From positions 62,001 to 126,000 of the forward strand of contig JAPYMA010002875.1 of assembly GCA_035041965.1 (NCBI GenBank): a DNA stretch of 64,000 nt. The letters are read 5' to 3'. The position numbers were made by a program, and so were the translations under genes. The stretch is from Anisakis pegreffii. Lineage: Eukaryota > Nematoda > Chromadorea > Rhabditida > Anisakidae. Every line of letters begins with the position of its first letter. The stretch's first letter is position 1. This document shows positions 28,534-52,035 of the stretch, piece by piece. Under the pieces are notes generated by a model, which was given only the letters and a program-made list of their open reading frames with translations, made no database searches and was not told the origin of the DNA.

Positions 28534-30108
28534 ATGACAAATATTTGTCTTCCGGGTGATCTCATCGATATTGATGCGAAAAAAAGTACCGAACCAAAGG
28601 TTTTTATTTACCGTTTTTTGCAGTTTTTTTTTAAATTGTGGTGACGCTTACTTTACAGATCATTTCGTTGCATGTTTGTCTTGCTGTGTCACTCACACTA
28701 GCAGGCTATCGTACGGCTTCGGCATTTCTCATTTTTCAAACCCGTTAATTACTCTAAGCATGAAAGAATACATCTAATTTCAGTGGTTCCATGTAACTGT
28801 TCAGCTGCACACCAAGATTGATTTCAGGTGATAGGACGGGGCTTGCAAGCCGAGAGTAATGAACCAAATAAAATGCGAGTAATTCAGCCGGGTTTAATGA
28901 AAACATCCGGCCAGAAACGATGGGTTGCCGTATATTCGAATAGGTCAGTTTATTGGTTACAGTACTTATAAATAATTTTTGTTCGCATTTATTTTTTGAT
29001 GGGTTTCTACAACCAGCAATTTTGTGATGATAATGTAAATGTTTACTCCATTCTTTTAAGTTTCTTTTCGTCCAGATTTTGATAAGCTTTTATATGTATT
29101 GAAATGTCAATTTGTCAATGTATTACTTGATGTGACTTCTTTCAGAAGTGATTCTAATTTGAAACATTTGCAGATATATACCGCAAGAAGGTGATAAGGT
29201 ATTAGGAATTATCAGAGCTGCACGAGGTGATATCATTAAAGTGGATATTGGTGCGTCGGATATTGCCACCATCAGTTATTTGAACTTCGAAGGTATACTT
29301 CCAAATGAAGGATTCATGTTATCTTATGTTTATAATGAATGTTTTATTGGATGATATCAGCTCGACTGATGCGGTTTATAACTTGAAATTCTTGAGTTTT
29401 AGAGACTTGTGGACATAGGATTTGAAAGTAATTATGCCTTTCATCCTAATTCTTGTTAGAAATAGCCTCTTCTGTCGATCTCAGCCCCCATTTGATCATT
29501 TTCATTCTGTGAATTAAGTTTGCAGTATTCCACTGCTGCTGACAGGTTATTGATCGTCAAATATTTGTAGGTGCAACCAAACGAAATCGACCTGCTTTGA
29601 AACCGGGTGATCTTATTTATGCAACAGTCTCTCTTGCGATGAAACACCTTGAAGCAAATGTTTGTTATTATTTCATTTCGTCAACTGATGGCTTGATTTA
29701 ACATTTTAAGATACGTTGAGACTATGTTATATTTTATCTTCTGCTCTGTATGGTACGATGTATTACATGTGTATTTTTGTTCACTGTCAATTTCAGTTAA
29801 CTTGTGTAGATAACGATGGTCGATCCCAAGGAATGGGCATTCTACCCGCCGGTGGCTTCGTTTTTAAGACGAGTTTGAATTTAGCAAGAAGGCTGCTATC
29901 ACCATCTTCACAATTACTCAAAGTAATCGGTCGAGAAATTAAATTCGAGATCACTTGTGGCTTAAATGGACGGATATGGATTAAAGCATCGAAGTCGAAC
30001 GAAGTATCGGCCATTTATCGAATGATTATCTCGTCGCAGTATGTTCCTGAACATAAAATTCCTGAATTCGTTGATGAACAGATAGGTATTCTGAAAGGAA
30101 TCAGATGA
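28534..30108 (+). CDS. EXOSC3: RNA exosome cap subunit RRP40 (EXOSC3), 233 aa
   Basis: RRP40 is one of the three S1/KH cap proteins of the RNA exosome, which degrades and trims RNA 3'-5' in nucleus and cytoplasm. Five exons join in frame: 28534-28599, 28828-28943, 29174-29292, 29571-29659, 29797-30108. The N-terminus (MTNICLPGDLIDID) matches the family's LPGEEL segment. The S1 domain (about 70-125) contains YIPQEGDKVLGIIRAARGD and ATISYLNFEGATKRNRP, close to human VKGDHVIGIVTAKSGD and SLSYLSFEGATKRNRP. The C-terminal KH domain carries ITCGLNGRIWIKA, with the family's GxNG signature. Length is slightly below the human 275 aa because the N-terminus is short. The gene starts divergently from alpha-tubulin. 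Donors include GTTTTT and GTTTGT, which are non-consensus but phase-consistent. Confidence 0.93.
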
Positions 30109-34311
<4,203 letters not shown>

Positions 34312-34455
34312 ACACGATGAATAATCAGTCGCAGGGATAAGGACCAGTTTTTTGTTTATTCTGTTGAACTGTCACACAGAAATGATCCGCTGTCATTTTT
34401 GCTATTTAGGTTCATTTTCAATGCATTCTGAATTTTCATTATCCATAAACGGTTA

Positions 34456-34461
34456 AATAAA
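34456..34461 (+). terminator. Polyadenylation signal of adenylate kinase 2
   Basis: AATAAA 145 bases after the AK2 stop codon. Confidence 0.6.
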
Positions 34462-35869
34462 AATATTGTAAACGTCTTATTTATTGTAGCCAAATGTTTT
34501 CACTTCATTCCGGTTTCATGTTTGTGATAGGTAATCAAATTGGCAAGTGATAGCTTAACTAGATCAATCAAGATCATCCCTCTCTACTTGGCATTTATAA
34601 TTCCTTACAACAGATTGGGGTTTCTTGTTTGAGCAGTCTTACAGAGAAAATGTAGGAGCATCTCTTCTCAACTATAGCATTGATCATTATTTAATTGTTC
34701 GTTCATCATGTATTTGGGGTTATCTTTCGTGCATTAAGACGTTCATGTGCCATTCATTACCGGTCGTTGCTGTTAGCAGATATGTGAATGCACTTGACAT
34801 TGTTGTTGTCAGATTCTGACCAAAATGCAGACAGTTTGTGATTCAGCTGCAGTCCTCGTAATGAAGCAGTTCGCTGACGATACTGAAAAGCGTGTATTAC
34901 ATCGATGCATAATTTCTAGAAATAAAGCTCCCTATTCTCTCTGTTCCATACAATTCTATGGAATTGGTTATCGCGGACATAATCCCACTTATTTCACTCC
35001 TTGTTTTCATTTGTAATACGTATGTTTGTTGATTTTTGATTGTTTTCTGACTGAATAATGAGTGAAATAAAGCGGTTCTAATGACCATTTCTTGAACGTA
35101 AAAATTTGAACATCACCAACTATGAATCGTTCCGTTTGATCGATATTCATTCTTATATTGTTTACCTTACTTGTTTTGTTTTGTTTTTTGTTTTTTTTTT
35201 CATTTTTCATTTAAATATTTTGTTTTGTCGCAGTTTTGATTATGTAATTTGATGGCTGATTGCAGTGAAGTAACTAAATTTTTTTGTGCTGTCGTATCGA
35301 ATTCGTTCTAGTAGCGATAACTTCTTTTTTTGCTAGCTAATGCGAGTTATTTCTCCGGTAATCTGTAGTTATTAGCGAACGAGTTTTATTTTTACGTTGA
35401 ACTAGAAAAAGAATTTCTTAATCAGTTGACCGGTTAGATTAGAGAGAAATTTTTTTATTGTTAAAGTTTCGTTGTGTGTTGAACCATTCTTTTGAGATCG
35501 CCGCCTGTTTATGAGACCAAATGTGATGGAGTTATCGTCATCGCCATATTTGCTTATTAGTTGAAATGTTATGAAAATATTGAAATTTCTTTCGAATCTC
35601 AGGAATCATCGTATTGTTTCGTGCATTTGGTGCATTCGTGCATTAGTTAAAGTGGTCGTATCCGACGAACATTCAACACTCAACGTTTGTTATTACTGTG
35701 GAAATTGTAACACTGAAACGCTGATTATTTGACGTCGTCATCGTTACTGTTTTGTGCCGACTTCTCGGAACCATACTATTTTTTGTCTGTCATAATTGGC
35801 TTTCGTTCATAACATAGTGCTAGCAGCACTGGGTTGCTCACTCAACTAGAGCATTGTAATCGGCCAACA
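34462..35869. other. Intergenic, no supported gene
   Basis: Between AK2 and the small minus-strand frame. A 63-codon ATG frame at 34,825-35,016 (starting MQTVCDSAAVLVMKQFADD) is the only mildly protein-like stretch; it has no neighbours that splice to it and I do not call it. Confidence 0.5.
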
Positions 35870-36100
35870 TCATTCCGTGGCTGCCATCGTTATTGTGTGC
35901 CTCTGCTTCATTTGAATCTCATCTGAAATCGTCAAATTCACTTCTAATTCACATTCGTCAACTTCGACTTCTGTCTGATTGGCAGCAGCACTATTCGTTC
36001 GTTTTGGGAATCGTAGCCAGATTTGCGTTTTAAGTCTGGATTCAGTGCTTCCTTCAGCTCCTTTCTTTAAAAGGGGATCCTCGGCAAAAAGCGTTTCCAT
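35870..36100 (-). CDS. Small acidic hypothetical protein, 76 aa
   Basis: An ATG frame 12 bases behind a good acceptor (tttgaattcag) on the minus strand, as for a trans-spliced single-exon gene. The product begins METLFAEDPLLKKGAEGS, has a basic centre (LRFPKRTN) and an acidic, beta-like second half (QTEVEVDECELEVNLTISDE). There is no signal peptide, membrane segment or known domain. It is divergent to LENG8, whose start codon is 305 bp away, so the two could share a promoter. Composition suggests a real protein, but there is no homology support, and the region could instead be LENG8 5' flank. Confidence 0.4.
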   Translation of the reverse strand: METLFAEDPLLKKGAEGSTESRLKTQIWLRFPKRTNSAAANQTEVEVDECELEVNLTISDEIQMKQRHTITMAATE

Positions 36101-36404
36101 CAAATTTTTGAACTGAATTCAAACTCGCATATCGTATACCACCTTTCAACTGCTGTCTTACGCGTTTTTTTTTTGTGGAAGAGTTCTACTCTTGGATCGA
36201 ATTTTTTTCACGTTAAGATTCTGCCCAACTTATTGTTCAAAGTGAATTTCAAGAGCATTTCCCGCATTAAGTTTGAGACTTGAACCGTCCTCATCTAACA
36301 TACAGCGTTTTCGGTTTACCATTTCTTTTCGTTTCGAAAAGTAGTTCTTTGAATCTAGTTTTCATTTTAAACATTTCATAATATTACGTAAAACTTCGTC
36401 GACG

Positions 36405-39400
36405 ATGTCAACCGCAGCATTTGGCGCAAATTTGGAAAGGTTTGTATCGATAGTTTTAATATTGTTCTTTTTACTGCCATCTGCATCACTATTATTATCG
36501 ATGTTGATTTGTTCGCTTTTGTTGTTATCATTATCAACATCACAATCTTCGTTCTAACTCTCATTATTATCATCACTAAGTGATGACGCTTCTGAGTGAT
36601 GACGAGTGCGAAATCAGCCGAGATCGCGCTCAAAGATGTAATAGTTTATGATGGTTTTAATCACTCATTTCAGTGATCGTCGCACAGGTAATGTTTCAAA
36701 CAATGTTCTGTCAAGCAGTGAGAAGAGTAATATGATAAATAAAACTGGTGGTGGTGGTGCTGAGAATAATAAACATGATAATGGTAATGCTGCTGGTGAC
36801 GATTCGCAAACTGCCGCATGGCTCCGAGCACAAGAGGCGCTCAAGAAAGTGAATCCAGCTGCTGCTGCTGCAGCTACAGCGAGAGCTGCACCTGCCTTCC
36901 ATCCATCCTTCATGAATCCTGCCTCAATTCAAGCAGCCACCACACACTACTATCCGTGGACTCAGCAATACGCTTCTTTCAATGCAGCCTCACGAATGTC
37001 TGCTCCTGTAATGTTCCAGCCGTATTACAATCCATACGGTTCGATGCCAAATCCGTTTTATTCGGCTGGATATCCCCCACCACCTGCTCAGAATCAGGCA
37101 GCATCAACGCTAGGCACAAGACCCAATCGACCTGAATTATCGAAACAAACTGGTAACAACACTAAAAGTAGCGATACGTCAGTTTCAAGTAATCCTTCTG
37201 TGACACTCTCGAATCAACAGTCAGTACCGCGAACGATTACACCATCTGCAGTCATGAACCAGCGTCCTCATAAACCTATCAATCAGCAAAATCAGCAACC
37301 AATACGTTTCAGTATTGGTCGTTTTAATGCAAACCCTAATTTCTCTCCCAATACATCAGCGTTACCCAAAAACAATTTTAGCAGTGGCAATAATGTTGCG
37401 AATGCATCACGTGGAAATGTGCCTGATAGTGTTAGGTTTGTGGTTTCTTCCATTAATTTTGTTATTTTCATTCTTCTTTTCTATGAAATATTCAAGCAGT
37501 TTTCATTATTTTATCTTATCATCCCTTGAATTTTGTATCGGTCAAATGGATATTTTATCAAGTTCACTTGTGAAGAGTTGCGGACTTGACTGTGTTAGCT
37601 TTAGCTTGCTTTCTATGTTTTGAAAGTTCGACTTTTTTGGATTAGTTAAATAGTTATTGGTGTTTGGAATAGTTATTTATTTGCGTTTTTGGCTGTTTAA
37701 TAACTGAAAGTTTTCAATTAAATGTTGATTACAGACGATATATAGAAAGAGCATATTCGGCTGTTGAAACAAAAGAAGAGAGAGATAAATTAGAGGAATA
37801 TCTTCGCCAGAAGTTGAATCCTTTGCTTACATCGGGTGCTGCCAGAGCTGTTGACTGGGATAAGGTCAGTTACTGTGATATTATTGATTTCGACTTTATG
37901 ATCATTTCGAAAAAAATAAGTTTCTGATGGACTTTTCTCGTGATATTATTTTCTATTTTATGGTTAATATCGTCATGATCTGAATTCATGTTGTCTTGCT
38001 GACTGTTGTGAATGATTCAAGCTGTCTATAAGACTATTCATTCTGAAGGAGCCGTTACCATCGGACGTGAATTTCGAACTGAAAAATCAGTGGACTCCAG
38101 CAAGTGAACTGAGACGTGCGAACGCATCAGTGTTGAGTCAGTCGACGTGGAAGAGTGCCATGCATGATCGAAACAAGACTGGCGTTCATGAAAACAAGGT
38201 ATCAGCCACATATACATTCGCAAAAGATAAACAGCATCAGCAACAACAAAAAACATCAGCAAAATCATCTCGACGCAAAGAGAGAAAACGTCGTAATCCG
38301 TCACCAACAATTCCATTGTACACCTCATCCGAAGAGGAGGATGATGGTAGTGATGCGAGTGAGGCAAGTCATGGGAAGGTATTGATAACGCCTTACTTGA
38401 TTTGTTTCGAGCGATATACAGATCTCGGTTGTTGTTCAGTTATACATTCGTTGAAAGTTGCCTATGCGATTGCTTGATTGTAAATGAATTCCTTCGAAGT
38501 GATTGGGTCGAAATTGCCATCTATTTCCATTGGTTTTACTGCATTCGTTCTTTTTTCATAGGAATATTTGTAGGAACAACGAAAATCGGTCGTAAACATC
38601 CCATCTTCATCGTCACCATCATCATCATCGAGAAAATCGAATAAGAAGAAGTGTAAGAAACAAAACCGAAATGGGAAGAGTTCGCAACAGCTGTGGATTG
38701 CTGATGAGCGAAGTAATGCGAAACGTGAAGAGAGGGCTCGACGTTTCGGCACTGACAGTCATGTTGGTGAGCATGACTCAGGTGCAGCTTTTAGATATCG
38801 TCGTAGATTCCAACTGTTTAGTGACAACTTATCACGCTTATCACTCTCAACTACTGCCGCTGATCAAGTCATTGTTGGTACATGCACTGATATTGAAAAA
38901 TCATTCTTCCGTCTCACTTCGGTTAAAAATTTTTATGTTTTATTTTTACTCATTCATTTGACTGTATCATTCATTAGTTCCATTGAATTTCACTTCATTG
39001 CTGATATCATGATTAACAGACGCTATTCTGTTTTATTGTTGGAAATCCATTAGACCTGATAAATGACTATTTATGCCGATGATGTGGCATTTATAGGCAC
39101 CTGATCCGAGTACGGTAAGACCTTTGGAAATACTTGAGAAAGCGTTGAAACAAGTTCAGCGCAAATATGCATCAACAAACGACTATTTGTATGCGAATGA
39201 TCAGCTCAAAAGTATTCGACAAGATTTAATGGTTTATTTCTTTATTCATATATTGATTTCAATTTTATCGTCTTTTCGCTTCATCAGTATTTCAAGAATT
39301 GGTGACGTTTAATTTAATTTTAAATTATCGTATCCTTTGTTTGCAGGATGATTATTAATTGTGATAGGATAAGAAATTCCATCGTTATTTATACGCTTTG

Positions 39401-40300
39401 TGTTTTGTTTTCTAGATGCTCACATTCGTGATCAATGTTGTGTTAAATTCGTAACATCGTTTCAGATTCAATGCATCCGAAATGAATTCACTGTGAAAGT
39501 TTATGAGACCAACGCCCGGATTGCTATTGAGCGAGGTGATCGCGAGGAGTTCAATCAGTGTCAAAGTCAACTGAAACTTCTTTATACGGAAGTATCGAAT
39601 TGTGCGAATAAACATGAATTCACCGCATATCGCCTTCTGTATTACATTTCTGTTCAAAATACAATTGGTGAATAGTTTTTGATTTGTTTTATTCTTTACT
39701 CATCTATTCATTTTAATTTGATATATTCGTGCTTCAAAAAATACAATTTGTGAGTAGATTGTGCAGGTCGTTGATATTGATTAGAAACAGATCAATCAGT
39801 TGATTATATCGCAGTTGATTACGGTGAATTCAGATCAAATCACATTACTGAGTGAACTCGATGAATCAGCACGAGAGGATGAGTGTATTGCTTTTGCCTT
39901 ACGCGTACGTCAAGCGTGGGCATTGGGCAATTTCGTGCGGTTGTTCAAATTATACGCGAATGCACCTCGAATGACTTCGTATGTGATGGATCTTTTCATT
40001 GAACGCGAGCGAAAGGCGGCTCTTAACGCTTGTCTCAAATCGTTAGTCGTTATCTTCTCTTGCTTTCATCACCCACCAAACATCTAGAGAACTGAATGGT
40101 TGTTGAATATGTGTGTGTTTATCTACTGATCTCATTCCTCTGAAAATTTGAGGTATCGACCAGCAATATCGGTAAGTGTATTATCAAGAATGTTTGTACT
40201 TGACGAACAGAAGATCACAGAGTGGTTAAACACTCTCGATATTTCTGTTGGTTCGGGTGGAACGATCGATTGCCGTTTGTACTGCAATACCTTGGGATAG
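36405..40300 (+). CDS. LENG8: LENG8 / THP3-like SAC3-GANP domain protein, 766 aa
   Basis: LENG8 is the animal relative of yeast Thp3, a SAC3/GANP-domain nuclear protein tied to transcription and mRNA processing/export. Nine exons join in frame: 36405-36439, 36674-37435, 37735-37864, 38049-38378, 38574-38921, 39097-39231, 39466-39651, 39815-40041, 40153-40300. The N-terminal ~265 residues are low-complexity (Gly, Asn, Ala, Pro, Gln; [18 protein letters not shown]). A short helical block [20 protein letters not shown] matches human RYVERAFTACESEEDKD. Residues about 295-400 are Lys/Ser-rich, nuclear-localisation-like. The C-terminal SAC3 domain contains [76 protein letters not shown] and [16 protein letters not shown]. 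It ends with a winged-helix-like segment. A polyadenylation signal follows at 40,672. Confidence 0.93.
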
Positions 40301-40671
40301 CTGTGTTGCTGCGTGGTTGATTGAGCGAATTGATGATCGGGAATGGTCTCTGCTGACCGCCGAATTATCTATCGGCCAGACGAGATTCTCGATTGATCGG
40401 TCTTAAGATCAAAACGTCGAGTCAACCAGCTGCTGCCTTTTGCTCATTCCTCTCAAAGAAGAGTTCAATCTAATAAACGGACGGGTGTGCGTTGCTGATG
40501 GTTTCAGTGTCGCTTTCGTTTTAAATTCTATTTCTTTCTGAATTGATTTCTTGAAAAAAGATTATTTTTGTTGATTGACACATTTTTTGTGACTATTGAC
40601 ACGTTTACGCGCTTTCTTGTATCTGATGTGATCTTTGGTGTATTGTTTTGTTCGGAAGGTTGATGTTTATC

Positions 40672-40677
40672 AATAAA
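40672..40677 (+). terminator. Polyadenylation signal of LENG8
   Basis: AATAAA followed by A-rich sequence, about 370 bases after the LENG8 stop. Confidence 0.6.
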
Positions 40678-41056
40678 AAATGCAAGAGTTATACAATCAT
40701 TTTATTATCATTAATGTATTCATTATAATCCATCTTGCGGCATGTTGAAATCATGAATAAAAAGTTCTTTTTTTGTTAAGTGTAAGCATAAAGTAAAATA
40801 ACACATATACATAGCAAATTTGATGCACTGTCAGCATAAAATTGGCACGATATGGAGAAACTTGGAGAGGGGAGTGGATTTTTTGTGCAGTTTTGGACGA
40901 GATGCTTCTGCTAGACACATGTGGATTGGACATAGTAGCAGCTAGTGTGTTTCTATTCAGGTCTAGCTGTTCTATTCCTGTCCAATTCCAAAGGAACACA
41001 TAGTCCCAGAAAAAAAGGATGCGAAGAATAGAACAACGGAAAGTGTGAAACAGAGA

Positions 41057-41094
41057 CATACCCATCAGGCCATTACCAAATGCTGCAACATACT
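41057..41094 (-). repeat. Partial copy of poly(rC)-binding protein exon 7 and its acceptor
   Basis: 38 bases identical to 42,296-42,333, comprising the 3' end of intron 6, the acceptor (gttgcag) and the first coding bases of exon 7 (FGNGLMGM). The copy lies about 650 bp beyond the last exon. Read from its acceptor, an open frame continues to a stop at 40,751, so it could serve as an alternative terminal exon. A 15-bp inverted repeat (tattcctgtccaatt 40,973-40,987; aattggacaggaata 41,120-41,134) brackets it. Confidence 0.75.
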
Positions 41095-41748
41095 TTTAAT
41101 AAAAGAATTAGAAAGTATTAATTGGACAGGAATACCAACAATAGAATTGCGATTTGTTAGACGCTTCACTTATTGTTAGTTGAATTAATTGAGCTGTTGA
41201 CATTGGCAAATGGTGGTTCAAGAGTACAGATAGTGAGTATTTCGAACGTTTCAGATAGATTATAATGTCGTTTGCGTTATTTCTCATATTCATTAGAGAC
41301 TCATGATTGCAGCTCTAAAAACACTTCGAATTCAGACTAGTGCTCCTTTATGAAGGAAATATCATATTACGAACACTCGCTGTGTCTGTCATTAGTTGTT
41401 CAGAGCTTTGCAATGCAATGTACAATTTTTGTGAGCTTGTCCACTGATGAATAACTACGCATTTGAAGTGCATATTAGTGTGACAATGAATTTCGATTGG
41501 AAAATTATTAGCGATCGATACAATGTTAAAATCATGAAAACAAAAAAAATAGAAATATGATTAGAAAAGAAAATGAACAATAAAAGTGATCACAAATGAT
41601 TTAACTGACTGACTGAATTGTAAACGGGAAACTGAAATAAAAGTTAATTTCAAAAATTCAAATTGAGGTTTAACACTGAGAGAGACACACAGAGGGGAAG
41701 TGATCCATTCCGCTGCTTCAATATGTGTGTTTGTTTGTGGATTTTTTT

Positions 41749-48328
<6,580 letters not shown>

Positions 48329-51052
48329 TGACACTGCAATTATGCGAAGATATATCAAGATTAAGTGTAACAGCAACAATCATACGTAATCGATGCGTCA
48401 TATGTTATTTTTAAATTCGTGAATGTTGTTTATATGAGAATATAAAGTAAGCAAATATAAATTTGATTGGATGCAAGAAGTTGACAGATTGTTTTGTTCT
48501 AATAATATCCAATGCCCAACGCATTAAGGGCAAACTGAAATGGGATGGAGAAATATTGGTTGTTGAAGGACTTTCATGAGAAGAAGAATGGTTGAATAAG
48601 AAGTATAGAAAAGAGAACGAAATTCGTTATCAATTCAGCATGAGAATTGAATTAGATGACTACTGCCTGAAGAAGGGACAAATCAGACCAAAGTGCACTC
48701 AGATTCAGCGATTCAATCCCATCGAACCAAAAACAAAAATTCAATTGAACTATGAAATCAGTGAGTTCCAAATATTCCCAAAGGGCATAAATGACGTAAA
48801 TTAGTGAGTCGCCTCTTTTAAATGAAAATCGCTCATACAATAGCCGAAATAAAACTAAGAATAGGAATATCAATAAACGATCAAGAGAAGTTCATTATAG
48901 TTTTGAAGATCATTTCAATGTGGCACGATTTTGCGAATCATTAAGCGATCAGATGACGAGATTAAATCGCGAATAAATAATGATTTGCGAATCCAATGAA
49001 CTGAGATCAACGTCATAACTACACGAAAGAAGAGCAATAACATTGATGTTAATAAATAAATGATGAACAATAAAGTAAAAGACTTCAATGTTATGCTAGT
49101 TGAAGAAGATAAGTTAAAATTTAATGTGAGAACGAATTGGATATAGCTGCAGCGATCAATCGATAGAGTGTACTGCAGCTTATCATCAACAATGTATATT
49201 TAAACAGGACGGAATGTCACTCAAAAAGGCTTTACTTTCCAGCATCAGTTGTTTGTCATGTCATTTAATACTCTTATCGTCATCACTCGTTTACAATCTA
49301 TTTGCTCATATCACGGTTCTTATCATATCAATTCACTTATTATCGTCTTATCAAATGAATCTTTCCATAACGCCCTCTTCCATCAGAAACCAACCATCCA
49401 TTTCTTCAGTTGTATTTCACCCGTTTCGTACTCAATGATTCAAAAAGCTTCCGTCATCATCAACAAATCAACTGAATGACAGCATATTACTATTTAGAAA
49501 CGAATGTCATGCTACAATGATGATCACAAAAGAAAAGATTAATGGATGCGGCTTGAACGAATGATCGGATAAATATAGCTCTTAACAAGTCTACAAAATT
49601 ATTATATGTTGAAAAGGTGCAGCGAATGAGAGCAGTTGTGGAAGTTGAGTGAAGTGGAACGTACGTCATACTAGAGACTGAAGTGTTAGGATGATATATA
49701 CCGGTGGAAAAAGCTGACTGGACTGACCTTATGCGATCAGAGTAAATATTTACAGAGTGAAGCAAACGTTTGTTTTCCGAGTAATACATACACAGTATAG
49801 CGTATGGTATGGCATAGCTTGTTATCATATAGTAGGTTATACGTTTAGCCATCATGTACACATCCTACTAACTGTAAATACAGTTCTGTTTATCTTCATC
49901 TGCATATTACGCTTACCTTGAAAACAATCGAGCTTACAGATACATCTTTCATACAGTACACTCCGAATATTTCGAAATGGCATTTCTATCAAATATCCTG
50001 CGAAAATAACTCAACATTTTTTGTAAGGATCGTTCACCGGAAAAGGAAGAAGAAGAAATCAGATTTTTGAGGGATCCACCAATAATGAGGACCTGTCAAA
50101 TTGTTAATCGTACAAAACAGTTTGAGAAGAGCGGAAAAAAAGATTGCACAAGACGCATGAGAGCCATAGAACTTCATTCATTAAGTGAATGAATGGATGG
50201 AGTACGTAAAATTGATGAAGCATAAAATGATGTTGTAAGTTTGTCTTTATTATTGAGTGTGGAAGTGTTTTGTCATCTAATGGTGATAAAGTGAAGTTTC
50301 TTTTTCATTTCCGTTGAATGGAGTCGATTTTGTGAATGACGAAAAAATCCGTCGAGAGCAATTAGTGAGACAAGAAATCAAAGGGTCTGTTGGAGTTGGA
50401 TGTTACTGCTGAGAGTTGAACAGAATGGAATATCTCCGATGTTCTTAATTGAAGTTGTTACCTTATTCGGCTGCTCAACGTACTGACGAAATGAGAGCTA
50501 AGTGCAATTGGATATCCAAATGAGGACGCAACTGACTTCAGCTGAAAGATCCTTCGAGTTCGAAATGCAAAACAACAAAGTTCTCATGGGTTGAACAAGA
50601 AAGTAAAATTTTAGATGGAAATGAAGTGCTGAAGAAACATCAATGCAGTGAAAATCCCTTCACTACATTTACATCTGAATTAATGAAATAAGAAACGATA
50701 GAACTGGAAGCATGAAGTGGTATTTGGACAGAAAGCGCATTCACTTATTAGTTCATGGGACGCAATCGCTGATCGCTCTCCACTACTCAATCGAACAGGA
50801 AAAGAGCTGAAAGAGCAATTAGTAAATGTCAAAAGAGTTGACATTTAGTATTAAATCAACGAAACTTCTTCAGGAGAAAGAATCTGAATTTGAATTATAG
50901 CTGAGCACTACACTGATATCATATCAATTAAGACGTGAATGTATAATAGCGCAACAATTTTCAACATATTCATTTCCATTCGAAATTTCACGAGAGTAAA
51001 ATTTCACTACTGTTATTTGAAAAAAAAACTTATTGATTGTGAGCAGTAAGTA

Positions 51053-51095
51053 TTTCATTCCAATAACACCGCTGAGCAGTGTTATTGGAATGAAA
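51053..51095. repeat. Perfect 17-bp hairpin with 9-nt loop
   Basis: TTTCATTCCAATAACAC at 51,053-51,069 is exactly reverse-complementary to 51,079-51,095; the loop is cgctgagca. The stem is too short for a typical microRNA precursor and it lacks the histone stem-loop sequence. Confidence 0.85.
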
Positions 51096-51837
51096 AACAA
51101 TCGTCGTTAAGCGAAGCATTTGGAATCTAAATGTAAATGAAGTGAGTAATTATGCTAATTTGATTCATTTTCTATACGAAAATCATACGTAATGAGATGT
51201 TAATGACAACTTTGAAGAACACAGTGGTTCTATGCATTTGTGTAAGTGTATGCATGTAATTGTATGCGATTTGCATCTGTGCCGCTGATGATGCGATATA
51301 AGAGACAAATGAATGAAGTTAGTTCACTTATAACGAGAACGAAGATCTCTAATAGCTCTGTCAGCTCTTCGTTGAGCTAAATTTCAAAGGAATCAAATAT
51401 CCATCCATCCTTCCACTCAATGCTTACTTCAACTACAACAATTCATCGTCTTGAATTTCATTTCCACTGCTAGCTTGTACTTAGCATTACAAATAAACTC
51501 GAACTGAAGGATTAGTCATATATTTCAAAGTAAATATCAACAGTGCACCAACGTAGTGCTAAGCTTGAACTGATCTGGAATGAACTCATGAACGATTAAT
51601 CTGATATTTTATCTGACTAATTGATTCAGTCCGACTGGTAACCACGCTTCATGCTTCGAACTCAAAACAGATAAATTTTCGATCATTTTGTTGAAATTTG
51701 TGGAATACCTGATTTATATAAATGAATGATGATTGGTGAAAGAGAACAATTTATTGACGGAATGTCGTTGCATGAATAACATTTCACTTGAAAGCGATAA
51801 CACGAAAATTTTTACAGAGTTCAGCCATAGTTTACTT

Positions 51838-52035
51838 TAGGGACTGGTCGGAGCAAAATGGGGCTAGGGAGCCCTCGATGTCGGGACCATCAGGAGTGAA
51901 GGGTAGAGTCGGAGACCTCTAGCCCTACCTTTGCAGTCCCCAAATCTTAACCTTGTGGGTAATGAGGGACCCGATTCCTAGGAGGCCCCGAACCCCACCT
52001 TCGAAAGCCCCTGAATCTTGAGATCTTCGACCCAG
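51838..52035. repeat. GC-rich island with two diverged ~70-bp tandem units
   Basis: A ~200-bp stretch of clearly higher GC content than its surroundings. A segment at 51,923 (ccctacctttgcagtcccca, then aatctta) recurs at 51,993 as ccccaccttcgaaagcccct, then gaatcttg. The ends share an inverted 'tggggct.gg' motif. No reading frame stands out. Confidence 0.6.

Larger units (their letters stand above)
40301..41748. other. Convergent region between LENG8 and the poly(rC)-binding protein gene
   Basis: Contains the LENG8 3' UTR and a partial duplicate of exon 7 of the poly(rC)-binding gene (41,057-41,094). No independent gene is supportable. Confidence 0.5.

Noticed and set aside
49490..49855. 121-codon minus-strand frame starting MMAKRITYYM, hydrophobic at the N-terminus
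   Set aside because: No homology, no joining exons, Tyr/Ser/Ile-rich composition expected from AT-rich non-coding DNA; a frame of this length is not rare at this base composition.
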